A stretch of DNA of 64,000 bases from Aquatica leii (taxonomy: Eukaryota > Arthropoda > Insecta > Coleoptera > Lampyridae): NCBI GenBank assembly GCA_035610365.1, contig CM069435.1:85097389-85161388 (forward strand), given 5' to 3'. The stretch's first letter is position 1; each line of letters opens with the position of its first letter. Below the pieces are notes generated by a model, which saw only the letters and a program-made list of their open reading frames with translations, searched no databases and had not been told where the DNA came from. Both the position numbers and the translations under genes were made by a program. Below, piece after piece: positions 53,540 through 64,000 of this stretch.

Positions 53540-55720
53540 ATTGGAGAAGATGTGCTACTTCAATTGTTAAAAGATCTTGGTCTAGAAAATTTCCAATTTT
53601 CAAAATATTTATTGCATCTTTTACATTTCACTGAATTTGAAAACATTTACATCTTGTCATCGTTTAAAGAAAAAGATATTTTTATTCTGGAAGAATATGC
53701 AAAGACAGATCTTAAAGAGCTGATGAATGAAGAACAGAAAAAAAATTCTTCGGAATCTATCATAATAATATAAATTTATTCAAAATTGTGGAGGGACATC
53801 GCCGGTTACTGTAGATATTAGTAAAAGAATGTAAGAAGCATGATAAAAAGTTACCACACTAAAATCAGGTGAGCAAAAGAAGAACTGATACATCATTGAA
53901 TAATAGCGACTTGACAAGTAGGAGTAAGAAGAAGGAAACACATAATGCGACGAATTCAGAGGCTGAACAGCAGATGCATGAAACCAAGCATGAGAATCAA
54001 TAAATAAAAATAAAATAGTAAAAAAGTACCAAATTAAGTTCCTTGCTACTTTGTTTGATATTAATGTAAAAAGGACTGATTGCAGGAATTGACTAACTTA
54101 AAAGTTAAAATTTGTCATTTCTGCAAACCGAAAAAGGTAAGCGAAAGTGGGTACTTTCTAATGTAAATTGGAATTATAAGAATCACTTTCACCAGAAAAC
54201 ACAGAAAGTGACAGCAAACAATACATTAAAAAATTCTTCTCTATTGAGATTTTTACGAACACCTACATCAGCACAGAATCAAGAGTGTGATTTTTGAGGT
54301 AAGTCCAGTCTGACATCCGATGCATCTTTTGAATTTATAGACATTCCTGAAGAAACTTTCCGAAACTCTATTTACTCAAGGAATCACTTGTAAAACAAGT
54401 TCAGCAAAAGCATTTGAAAATTCTGTTTCGGAGATTATTTCAGATGTAAGTGAATTAATAGATGATCCTAGGATTCCACGTTTTACGGAAGATTTTTAAA
54501 CAACCCCATAAATAAACTTGACATTCAGGATAGTAGAGAAAGACTCCAGGGTCCATCTGCAAAACGCCTAAAAGCATAGAAAAGTCCTTTTCAGCTAGAT
54601 GCTTGGTACTTGATGTCATTTTTTTTTAAAGTTGACCGATTTCTATGTAAATTGGCTTCAGCTTTTTTAATGGGTGTTACTGGCGCTTCTCTAAGCGACA
54701 AGTACTGAAAATGCTTAGGCAGGCACTATAAACGCCATTGAACGTCTGTCAATGTCATAATTTGTTTTTAGACATGTTTAAATTTTAGCAGTCGCCTCTG
54801 GTGGTCAAAAAATTGACCGAAGTGAAATTATTAACTTTTCAGGCAAACTTTAATTTGATGAAACTAATTGCAATTCAAGATACGATGCACATTGTTACAA
54901 AGATCAAGACGCGAATTTTGAAACCAAATACTGAGTTGCCCAGGGAAAAATATTTTACATCAAAAACACATCTAGAGAACATAATTTCAGAGTTTCCTAA
55001 ATTTACTCACATGTTGTGCCCTAGTCATTTAGACACTATGTTGTATTCTCTGTTGGCATATATTTTTACCCGCCACTTTGAATCTCTGAAATGTTACATA
55101 ATGCGTAATTCATTTGTTTAGGTACTGATAAAATGAATTTTAACAGTATTGACAAGATGTGTGCCAAATGTGTTACAAGTTTGTTGGAAAACAAAAAAGA
55201 ATTTGCAGTCACACCAGGTTTTGATAATAACTAGAGAGTATACAACTTTTTTTTAATAGGGAGATCATGGATTAAAGAACCTTCTACATATATACTTTGG
55301 ACAAAAACTGGCGGACGTTAAATACTTACACGTGTATAGAGTTAAATGCCCACGGGCTAAAATTGATGATAAAAATATGCAGAACAAGTGGTAGTTCTAA
55401 ACTTCTTGTGTCATTGTTGTGGTAGTCAGCCGTGCGAAAAATTCTTCCGTCAAACAAGATAAATAACTTCAACCTATACCGCTATAGTCAATTTTGATTT
55501 ATTGGATCTGATACATAGTAAAGATAGAATTAACAATATTGTTAGTGTGCCTTCGAAGAAGTTTCTTTGTTTTCTATGAAAAATAAAGGTGAATTCGATA
55601 GTAGTAGTGAAAAAGAGGAAGTCTCAAAGGAAGTAATCACAATTGATGAGGATGTAAGAATACCTGAATTAAATTCGGAGTACTTAAATAGCATTTAAGA
55701 CGAATTAAACAATTTTGAAA
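53540..55720 (+). mobile_element. Degraded DNA transposon of unassigned superfamily
   Basis: Plus-strand blocks: LLQLLKDLGLENFQFSKYLL and KEKDIFILEEYAKTDLKELM at 53552-53773; a basic stretch at 54112-54297 (KGKRKWVLSNVNWNYK); then 54801-55121 with LIAIQDTMHIVTKIKTRILKP, KTHLENIISEFPKF. The IQDTMHI..K..RIL.P block resembles a conserved acidic motif in unnamed animal transposase-like proteins (QDTVHIGTKLRNRLL). Downstream frames to 55720 include FDSSSEKEEVSKEV. Frameshifts and stops are frequent. No terminal repeats were found, so the borders are approximate. Confidence 0.5.
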
Positions 55721-55859
55721 GATTAAAAGAAATTAATATTACTGATCTTAATATAAAATGTCTACCAAAGACATTAATTCATCACAATGATTATATTTTT
55801 ATTAAATGATTTTTACAACATGCTTTACACCAAAATAAAAGATAAAATCAACTCACTAA

Positions 55860-56460
55860 ATAAACAATGTTATATACAAAATTGATTGTATCGGGTGCAA
55901 CAAATGCTATGTGGGTCAAACTAAACAAAAAACGATTAATAGGATTAAAAATCACAGACAGCACTGTAAAAATAAAAAAGGAGGGTCAGCCTTATCCCAA
56001 CACAACCTAGATACAAGACATAATTTCGATTTTAATAACTCAATAATTTTGGATGTGGAAAGTAATCCCAAAAAAAGATTATTATCAAAATATGATCTAC
56101 ATAACAAAATATAGTAATAATGTAAATTTCAATACAGATGTCCAAAATTTAGGTACTATTTACAAAAATTTAATTTCAAAATTTAAATAGTTTATGCAGG
56201 AAAGCCTAACAAATTTTAATTTTTTGATATATTATGTAAATGTTGGTTGATTGTTGAACGTATTTTTGGAACGTTGACTTCGCTAGTTAAGTGTAAGTAC
56301 ATGCAAAGTTAAGTTGTTTGTGCTTTGTAATTTTTTGATAAAAAATTGTACCATTTCTCATGTAATTTTAATAAATTGTGGCCTGATAAAGTGCACACAT
56401 TACTAGTACGAAACATCGCCAATCAAACCACTTCTGGTAGAGTGGTTTGATTGGCCTTTT
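55860..56460 (+). mobile_element. Penelope-type GIY-YIG endonuclease fragment and 3' end
   Basis: From 55868 a frame reads NNVIYKIDCIGCNKCYVGQT, INRIKNHRQHCK, ALSQHNLDTRHNFDF, ILDVESNPKKRLLS and stops at 56112-56114: a complete GIY-YIG domain of the Penelope-like type with its CCHH-like metal site. The 3' untranslated part ends GGCCTGATAAAGTGCACAC...ACGAAACATCGCC, similar to the CTGATGA...CGAAACGTCG end of many Penelope-like elements, followed by a 15-bp-stem hairpin (56418-56455). Everything upstream of the endonuclease is missing or degraded. Confidence 0.75.
56418..56455. repeat. Perfect hairpin, 15-bp stem, 8-nt loop
   Basis: GCCAATCAAACCACT, TCTGGTAG, AGTGGTTTGATTGGC. Located at the 3' end of the Penelope-type fragment. 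Confidence 0.9.
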
Positions 56461-56697
56461 TAAAAGAAGGGCATGAAAAAAGGTTTATAGAAAAAGACAT
56501 AGAATCAAAGGTATTTTTGAGTGTATTTTATACCGCATATCTTACTCAGAGTTATGTAATTATTACGCTTTCGCTTCGTCTTTTACTGTTCATATCAGTG
56601 TCTTTGCTTCTGTAGAAATAGACATCAACCAGTTTATAAACTATCTACATATGTCAAAATAAAAAGTATTATGTGTTGGTTTTGCATTTTTAAGGTA

Positions 56698-57170
56698 TGG
56701 CACAACAAACGGAACGGTACAAAAAAAAGAAGAAGAAGAAAAAAAAACTGTTATTGAAGCAAGTTCCGAACCAGACGCAAGCGTAGAGTATACTTCGCAA
56801 AGCGAATTTGAATGTGAAGGTATTGTAGAAATTGAAGATGATCTCTTTATAGAAGAATTTTCAAGAGAAATTTAAATAAATTTGGAAAAATACTACGCCG
56901 CACAATATGACACATGGTACATTGAGAAAGTCGTGAAGATTTTGGATTAGAAAACTACCAGAATGAAATTCTTCAAGACCAGACTACATGAGTATGTTTG
57001 GTCGAAAGATGACGACGTCCGAACAGTAGAACAAATAGTCATTTTTTACGACCCAGTTGAATTAACCGGGAGCGGACCGTTTCGCCTAAATCGAATAGAT
57101 AAACTGGATATTGAAAAATGTTTCTTAAAAAAAATAAATAAAAGCAGTGAACAGAAATTGATTTTTGCTT
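56698..57170 (+). pseudogene. Broken C-terminal module (Tudor-like) of a transposon protein
   Basis: Frames read an acidic stretch (SSEPDASVEYTSQSEFECEG), then YYAAQYDTWYIEKVVKILD, a stop, MKFFKTRLHEYVWSKDDDV, IVIFYDPVEL and GPFRLN. The pattern YYAV.YD..WYIG..., KFL, W..DD, I....P is one I associate with a small Tudor-like module at the C-terminus of some arthropod transposon proteins. It could be the missing tail of the 53.5-55.7 kb transposon, split by the Penelope insertion. Tentative. Confidence 0.4.
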
Positions 57171-57299
57171 CTTTATACTTAGCAATTTACACTCTTGACT
57201 ACAATCCAACTTCATTTAAATTGATCGTAATCACTCGCGACTGCACTGCAATTGTCCATATTACCTTCAAATTGACAGCAATCACTAGAGCAACGGTCA

Positions 57300-58712
57300 G
57301 CAAGAGGCAGTAGTCACGGCACTTTTTGACGAAAAAAAAGATGTTGCCGCTGCAATTTAAAGTATTCCATTGTCAGCGCGAAGTAATACGCGAAGAACTG
57401 AAATTTTAGCTGCTGATATTAAAAGCACTCTTCTTAAACTTCTACAAAAAGGCACCTTGCTACGCCATAGCGACATTGTTGATGAAGAACAAATGTCTAT
57501 TTTCGTAAGATTTCTTTACATTGAGTCTCAAATTTTTAGGAAAGAGTTGCTAGCAATATTGCCGTTGAAAGGTAACACTTGAAGAGAAGATTTATTCAAG
57601 GTCATTGTTGAATTTATTACTAAATCTAACATCAGTTACGATAAAGTGGTGTCGCTTTCAACTGACAGAGCCCCAGCAATGATTGGCAAAGAAAAAGGTG
57701 TAGTAAAGAGAATCTGGGATAAAAATTCAGGTGTAATATCGTATCAGTGCATAATTCACCAGGCAGCTCTTTGTGGAAAACTTAGTGCTACATTGAAAGA
57801 AGTGATGGGCAGTTTGGTCAAGTTAATTAATTTTATGAGATCTCATTCTGCTCTTCAGCACCGACATTTCAAAGAGTTTCTTGCTGAATGTGATTCAGCG
57901 CATTCGGACTTACTCCAACACAGCAATGTTCGTTGGCTAAGTAAAGGTCAAGTTATTGAACGTTTCTAGCTAATAAAAGAACAAGTAACTTTCTTCTTGC
58001 AAAACTTAGATACGCAGAGAGCTAGGAAGCACTTTGAGTTCGTAACAAATAAGCGCAATATGCTGGTTGTGGCTTTTCTAAAAGATATTTTGAAATATCT
58101 CAACACAGTGTTACAAGGAAATGGAAAATGAATATGTGATATGATACAAAATGTGTCTGCTTTTCGTCGTAAGCTGGATATCTTTCAAAAAGATATTGCA
58201 AGACAAGAATTTATTCATTTTCCGGCAATTCTTGAATATAAAAAGGAGAACTCTGAAAAATGCAGTGTTTATGAAATTTTTGGCCGATCTTAGGAACGAA
58301 TTTGCTACAAGATTCCAAGACTTTGCAGAGATGGGCAAGCTATCTCCGTTTCTGAAATCGCCATTTGAAATTGATGTAGCGGCAGAATGGACAGATGTAG
58401 CTGCCAAGTTGTTTTAATCTGTCAAAACCATCACTTCAAATGGAAATAATTGATATGCAAGAAGATGTGTCTTTGCAAATATATAAAACTGTATCCACTG
58501 AAGAATTTTGGGCCAGAATGTCTCAGAAAAATATGAAAGCTGCAAAAAACTAGCTATCAATTTGGCCACTATGTTTGCCTCGACATATGTATGTGAAACA
58601 TCTTTCTCAAAGACGATTTTTGAAAAACAAATATTGTTCAAGATTAACGGACGCCCACCTAGAAGACACACTTCGAATTTGCTGTTCTTTTCGAGAACCA
58701 AACTATAAAAAA
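57300..58712 (+). pseudogene. hAT-type transposase remnant (ZBED5/SCAND3-like)
   Basis: Plus-strand blocks: ARSNTRRTEILAADIKSTLL (57370 on), then VSLSTDRAPAMIGKEKGVVK, YQCIIHQAALCGKLSATLKE, LVKLINFMRSHSALQHRHFKEF and LLQHSNVRWLSKGQVIERF (57646-57969), which is the hAT DDE core seen in ZBED5, FAM200 and SCAND3-like genes. Later, after stops and shifts, come RKLDIFQKDIARQEFIHFP and the C-terminal dimerisation block LATMFASTYVCETSFS (58508-58708). At least five frame interruptions. The N-terminal BED finger is missing. Confidence 0.82.
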
Positions 58713-59655
58713 CTGGCTCAAGACCGTCGGTGCAGTTTCTCACAATAATTTTAAGTCTTGTGTTTTATAATTCAGAATTTTATTTGAAACCATACAATAA
58801 ATAGGTAGCACGTAATTATTACCAGTTGTTTTTTTCTGGACCTCGTTAAAATTTTCCCACAGTATCATGACCCTACTTAAAACTATTGGCCGACCTCTTC
58901 ACTAGAGATTGGGATGTATTTTGCGCAAACGCTTAGAACTGTGGATGTGAAATACCCGTCGAGCTGCTGCAATGTACTCCGGTTCAACTACTTGATCACC
59001 CGTACTTCAGGTGCTATTTGTCGCATAGGTTTTCTATACTCTATTTTTAATTAAAAGGAGCGAAAGTGAAGATCTCGTTTACACTATATACAAAACGTTA
59101 TTTAAGACGGAAATTTAAAATGTTCATAGGGTGTTGAATCTATATTTACAAATTATACGATTTGCAGGTTTGGTTTTTATAGTCCAAACAATAAAACACG
59201 AAAGTAAAATAACAGTTATTTCAACACGATTACTGTTGGTTATGTGAACTATTTGCGCCTAATGTTAGTTTGTCAATAGCCAATCATGTAAAAAAAAGAA
59301 GAAAAATAGGGTATATTACATTGCATACTAAACAACTTATCCATCAGTAGTAGTTTGGCAGGAAAAGTCTTTCTTTTATGTACATCTCTCAATTTAAGAC
59401 ATACCTCTTTCGTGGTATTACAGATATTGTCATTACTCAAAGTCAACAGGACAGTTCTTAACGACTTTCGATTTGTTGTAGTCCATTGGGGTGTTAGAGG
59501 GTCATTAATTGACCCATTGTTTTTAGTTGATATACGAACTTCATTGTTGTTAAATTTTCACATTCTGTCAGCTTGAATGTCAAGAATTTTTTTTGTTTTA
59601 TCTCTTAAACGTTTATCGACTCACAGCTCTGGATAAACATCTGGACTGATAACTA
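58713..59655. other. No supported gene
   Basis: AT-rich spacer. The plus frame at 59355-59576 has no recognisable features. Confidence 0.35.
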
Positions 59656-60728
59656 CACTGTGCAACAAAATTAACGCACAACCAAAAATTTACCTTAAAT
59701 TTAAAGCAATGTGTTTTTGTCAGTTTTTGTTCGATTTTATTCATTTATTTTTTAAATTGTAGCCTGTTTTCTTGAGAATATCACTGCCTTAGTTGTTTCA
59801 ACTACAAATGTCATTTTCATATAATACCGGGTATTTTATAAATACCATTCTTTTTTTTCCAAATTTTGAAGCATCCTGTGGGATATACTGATTACAGCAA
59901 GTCATTGCGAATTTAGGCAAATTAAAGCCTCAAGTTTCCTTTACATTTTGTTTTTTTAATCATTTATTTATCTTTGTTTCTTCATGAGATATACCCTTTT
60001 AAGATATCATGTGCTTTTTTTACGGTAAAATGCATTTGACTTGAAAGTTTAAACATTTAGGAGGCTATGGAAACAAAAAATGAAACGTCATAATGTGACA
60101 ACTTGTGTTATCAGTTTTTTTGTTGACAATCCAACAATCTTCAGTAAATAATGGAACGGCAAAACAGAAACTTAAGTCGTGATGTTGAGGTCGTTACATT
60201 ACATGGTGAAGGGTGGAGCTTTAACCGTATAGCGCAAAGATTTGGTGTGTATCACACAACCATTTCGAGAATTGTTCGCAGATTTGCTGACACGGGAGAT
60301 CATCATCATCATTTTATTAAATTTCAAGCAATGCTTACTTGGAAAACGATAGCTAAGAAAATTCAATAAAAAAACACGTTACTCTATAACACTGAATATC
60401 TCGTGAAGTAATAAAGATAAATAAATGATTAAAAAAACAAAATGTAAAGGAAACTTGAGGCTGTAATTTGCCTAAATTCGCAATGACTTGCTGTAATCAG
60501 TATATCCCACAGGATGCTTCAAAATTTGGAAAAAAATGGTACTTTTAAAACACCCGGTATTATATGAAAATGACATTTGTAGTTGAAACAACTAAGGCAG
60601 TGATATTCTCAAGAAAACAGGCTACAATTAAAAAAATAAATAAATAAAATCGAACAAAAACTGACAAAAACACAATGCTTTAAATTTAAGGTAAATTTTT
60701 GGTTGTGCGTTAATTTTGTTGCACAGTA
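59656..60728 (+). mobile_element. Internally deleted Tc1/mariner element with 338-bp inverted repeats
   Basis: CACTGTGCAACAAAATTAACG at the left and its near-exact reverse complement ending at 60728, with TA outside (59654-59655, 60729-60730). The inverted repeats run 59656-59993 and 60391-60728. The 1,073-bp element keeps only the start of the transposase gene (60151-60369). It is a non-autonomous derivative that still has both ends. Confidence 0.88.
60151..60369 (+). pseudogene. Tc1-type transposase N-terminus (helix-turn-helix only)
   Basis: ATGGAACGGCAAAACAGAAAC starts a 72-codon frame. Residues 6-47 are a helix-turn-helix (LSRDVEVVTLHGEGWSFNRI, FGVYHTTISRIVRRFADTG), the first DNA-binding subdomain of Tc1/mariner transposases. 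After residue 50 (DHHHHFIKF) similarity ends, so the second HTH and the DDE domain were lost by internal deletion. The short product could in principle still bind the element's repeats. Confidence 0.8.
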
Positions 60729-60730
60729 TA

Positions 60731-63134
60731 TTTGAAACTGGATCAACTTGTAGTGATTTATAAAAATGTTTTGATTTTTATTTTAAATTTACTTATCCGT
60801 GGCTCGTGTAGAAGTATTGATCTTTAAGCTTTAACGTAACGGTTAATAAACAACTTGAGTGTCTTCTTTAATTTTACTGAAGATCAGGGTTTAGTCATCT
60901 CTAGTTCTTTCTTATTATTGCCAAACAACCCAGAACGGCAAAAAAAAATAATTTCTTTACCATATAACGAAAAGAATAGTCTTTTGCTTTTTTGCACCGT
61001 AATGTCTGTGCTAATTAACATAATCTTCTAAAGGTTTAAAATTTCAAACGATCAACGTTTTAATCAACATTCGGGCGAAATCGTATTTATTTATAACGTA
61101 ATTCCTGTTTAACACGACATATGATTGACGGTGTTGATGACTAGAAAGTATAGTGGCCCATCGTGATTTATGTTCTGCCACCACTTGTATAGTTTAGGGA
61201 TTAGATCAATTGGGTTACAAATTTGAAACGTGTTATAAACAGATCTCCGATATCTTTACGTCACTCAAAGAATACACCCTCACATTTTAATAATTCTTTG
61301 TGCGCGGGCATGTTATTGAACCACAAGATTTTTGTTTTATTATATATCAATTTTTCTTCTTAAAAAGTTTTATTAGCAATCTTTATTTGCAGAAACAAAG
61401 AAACAATAAATGTTTTTTGTGCATTTACTGGCTATCTTTAGAGTGACGTTATCTGGGTATCTCCGTATCTCTTCTAAACGCTACGTGCCAGTATAAAGTT
61501 GAAACTAGGTGAATTTGGTCATGGTAATAAATCAAGATTTTGTCGTCCGGGTGTAATTTCAGATAAGCTTGTTCACATATTTATGAATATTCATTCAGGA
61601 GGTCGCTGAAGCATTAAATTGGGTCAAACTTGCTGCGTAAGAAGTCAGAATGGGCATTGCTTTATCGTTCGATAGATTTAACGTCGGCTAGTAGAAAAGG
61701 TGCTTTCGTAGGGTTTCCGTCCTTTTGACTGCCAACTGTTTTATAAACCTCAAATTTTTTACTCGTGTATTTATTATACCAAGCAATATATTTTATATTT
61801 ACGACTTATTGGATGGCTTGACTTCAGTTTGCATTTATCTGTTGGCATGAGCATAGTTTTATTGGAGTTGATTTTACATTATATCTTCTCTGTGAATTAA
61901 ATGCATATCGGGTGGTTTTTAGGGACGCTTTTGTTGATACTTTTCAACAGTACAATACATTATTACAGTATTAAGCTTATTATTATGTAAGAGAAATCTA
62001 TTTTAAGTTTGATATAGGCAGTTTTCACGCATTAACACATTTAGTTTAGTTTGTACATAAATCTTAATGTAGGTTTGTTTTAAAACCGCTTTATGATTTG
62101 TGTTGGCGTTGGGTTTAGTACTTGAGTTAGAAAGTAGTGTTAATCAATAGTTATAGTTGCGAAATTTTCTTATTGACGTTGCAAGGCGTCTGGCAATTGC
62201 GTGCATACCGTCGTTGGATCTTAAAAAAAACAACATGCGAACATTAATACATGGCATGACTTGGGGAAAAAGTTTTCAAAATGCAAATGCTTTATAATTT
62301 CACGTATATTTGGCATTTAGGGAATTCTTATTTGAACTACTAATAAAACTAATTTGAAGCGTTGATTTATTTTTGTGTAGTTTGTAAGCGTGTCATCTTA
62401 ATTAGTGTCAGGACTATTTGTTTTTTGAGAAAGTTTTTAATTATTCTTCGTGCGTGATAGCTTGACGTTAAATTTATTCGATCACGATACGTTCTAGCTG
62501 TTTGATTAACGTGTATCGATGGAAAAATTACTTCTGCGAATATTTAACTATGTACCGAATTTTATTTGGCAATATTTTTACTTTGTTTTAATCCGTATCC
62601 TAGTTGTTATTGGTTATCGTTTCCGTTATAATAATAAAGGATTTAGTCTAATTTGCATTGATTCCGTGCATATTGTGTGGTTTCTTTTCGTAATTTTTTT
62701 TTGCAATTACAGGATGGTCTGATTTTATATCCGCCTATAAGTGATAAAGAAAAGTAGAACGTTGTACCGAACGTTCTTTGTGCAACAACATAAAAACGTT
62801 TTTAAGGAAAATGAAGTTATCGTGTATTGTTTATATTTTTTGTTTTTCAGTTTATTATAATTTACTCATAACGCCTGGGGTACGAGATATGTAAACATCT
62901 ACATAACAACTGGGGCATAATTACGTACTCAAAAATTATATTTTTTTTTTTCATATTTTTTAGATGGTAAAGTTTTCTATTTCTTTTTGTGGGTTTTCTT
63001 TTATATATTTGGGTATGATCCATGCACATTAATTATTGTAAAGTTAATTCTGACAAATAAATGATTAACTGTCAAATTATTTATTGTTATAGAGTACTAG
63101 ATATACTCGTCGATTTAGTAAAATAGAAATTTTG
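60731..63134. other. Long gene-free stretch
   Basis: AT-rich. A hydrophobic 67-codon frame (62519-62722) has no support. Nothing was recognised on either strand. Confidence 0.4.
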
Positions 63135-63230
63135 TATGCACCACGCCTATCGAGTAACATAGATCCTTCGGGCCAGAGGCCCTCGGACTGCATACGTTGC
63201 TCTTCGGGTGTAATCATCGCATGGTGCATA
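63135..63230. repeat. GC-rich imperfect palindrome (96 bp)
   Basis: Bounded by TATGCACCA and TGGTGCATA (exact 9-bp inverted repeat), with GGGCCAGAGGCCC forming the central hairpin and GAGTAACATA/TACGTTGCTC pairing between. Its base composition contrasts with the AT-rich flanks. It could be a small mobile palindrome or a structured RNA. Confidence 0.7.
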
Positions 63231-64000
63231 AATATCTATTATTATGACTACACAAGGATTTTTACAATTCAAGTTTTTTTATATAGGATCTAACTGTAAT
63301 CTTCTTATGTTGAATGTTATATTAAATGTTTCTTTTGGCCATCATGCAAAAAGTCCACATACTTTATCAGAGAAGAGATGAATTTTAAAAAAGTTAGTGT
63401 TTTAAAAATAATCCTAGAATAAGTTAAGGACAATTAAATCAAAAAAAGAAATCGAAATCTCAAAAAATATTGACAAAAAAGAAACTACAGGTTACGTGAC
63501 GCGTTCAGTACGAAAGCGAATTAATAATAATATGATGGAGAGTGCACGGGCATGATAAGTTTGAGTGAAGGTGAGGTGATATTAGTGAAACGGAAAGGAG
63601 TGAAAACCCTGCTTACGTGCACTGTTAAAATAAAAAATTGGGAATACGAACGTTTACTGAAGGAAAGCGCGCGAGATTTCAGTACATCATGCGTGTCAAA
63701 AATGATACTACAATTCGAAATTAATAATAGCAGCTGTGCCACGTGGGAAAAGGAAGTAAGATCAGCGAGGCCTACAAGATGTTCTACTGAACAGTTCAAC
63801 TTCATACTGTTTTTTATGTGGATAGCAAATAACTGTTGAATTCATTAAAGTTTAGAAAATAAAAAACAAGCCTAAAAAAGGAAATATTGTGTCGTGGAGA
63901 ACTTGCAACTGGTTTCAACTTTGTTGAAACCAGCTGAGAAAAGAGGCGATAAATGGGCACTGAAAATAATAGAACGCATCTCAGAAGATACCGATTTGTC
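63231..64000. other. No supported gene; one small hairpin
   Basis: Overlapping 94-95 codon frames on both strands (63521-63839) are not recognised. CTGGTTTCAAC (63909-63919) and GTTGAAACCAG (63923-63933) form an 11-bp perfect stem with a 3-nt loop. Confidence 0.4.

Noticed and set aside
56418..56455. Bacterial-type intrinsic terminator
   Set aside because: Stem-loop followed by TTTT, but the context is a eukaryotic retroelement end.
63521..63839. 94-95 codon ORFs on both strands
   Set aside because: Complementary open frames, no homology recognised, no splice or promoter evidence.

Overview
The window reads as AT-rich nuclear DNA from an insect. The evidence is spliced host genes with short introns, peptidoglycan-recognition receptor genes, arthropod-type core promoters, and transposon families typical of insect genomes (piggyBac, DUF4817-type mariner, Copia, Penelope, R1/LOA- and RTE-like LINEs, pogo, hAT). 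A large, transposon-rich insect genome such as a beetle's is plausible, but the sequence does not fix the order or species. Only three or four host genes are visible; nearly everything else is decayed mobile DNA.

Host genes. (1) A peptidoglycan-recognition protein (PGRP) locus occupies about 14.88-23.42 kb on the + strand. It has a promoter with paired kappaB-like half-sites, a 43-bp first coding exon at 15001, a 6.75-kb intron carrying a decayed Copia element and a hAT fragment, a second exon at 21799-22526 that completes a type-II membrane PGRP, and a second complete PGRP exon at 22736-23403. Both PGRP domains lack amidase zinc ligands and are probably recognition or regulatory receptors. 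(2) A CCDC167-like small tail-anchored coiled-coil protein (30476-31215, +) ends tail-to-tail with (3) the spliceosomal Sm protein SmD1 (31296-31721, -). Their poly(A) signals lie 3 bp apart on opposite strands.

Layout. 0-2 kb: piggyBac remnant (-). 2.6-3 kb: Penelope endonuclease fragment. 4-4.5 kb: microsatellite and a direct repeat. 5.2-6.2 kb: RTE-like LINE (-). 8.7-9.8 kb: a TA-flanked MITE and a 3 x 180 bp tandem repeat. 10.8-11.4 kb: mariner fragment. 11.6-12.3 kb: LTR-element 5' remnant with heat-shock-element arrays. 12.41-14.31 kb: complete but dead mariner with about 358-bp terminal inverted repeats. 14.9-23.4 kb: PGRP locus. 25-30 kb: foldback and inverted-repeat elements. 30.4-31.7 kb: CCDC167 and SmD1. 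33.8-36.3 and 42.0-44.5 kb: two copies of one DNA transposon whose inverted repeats start ACTGGTCTGCA; each is broken differently. 36.4-39.0 kb: piggyBac inserted in a Penelope element. 44.6-45.4 kb: pogo. 46.2-47.5 kb: R1/LOA-like LINE. 48-52.3 kb: palindromic MITEs. 52.5-58.7 kb: LINE tail, an unclassified transposon, a Penelope end and a hAT. 59.66-60.73 kb: internally deleted Tc1/mariner with 338-bp inverted repeats.

The most useful leads are the PGRP exon architecture (the visible first exon cannot be spliced to the second PGRP exon without making a stop codon), its kappaB-like palindrome, the pair of ACTGGTCTGCA transposons, and the long inverted repeats that could give hairpin RNAs. 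All family assignments rest on motif reading by eye; no database search was possible.
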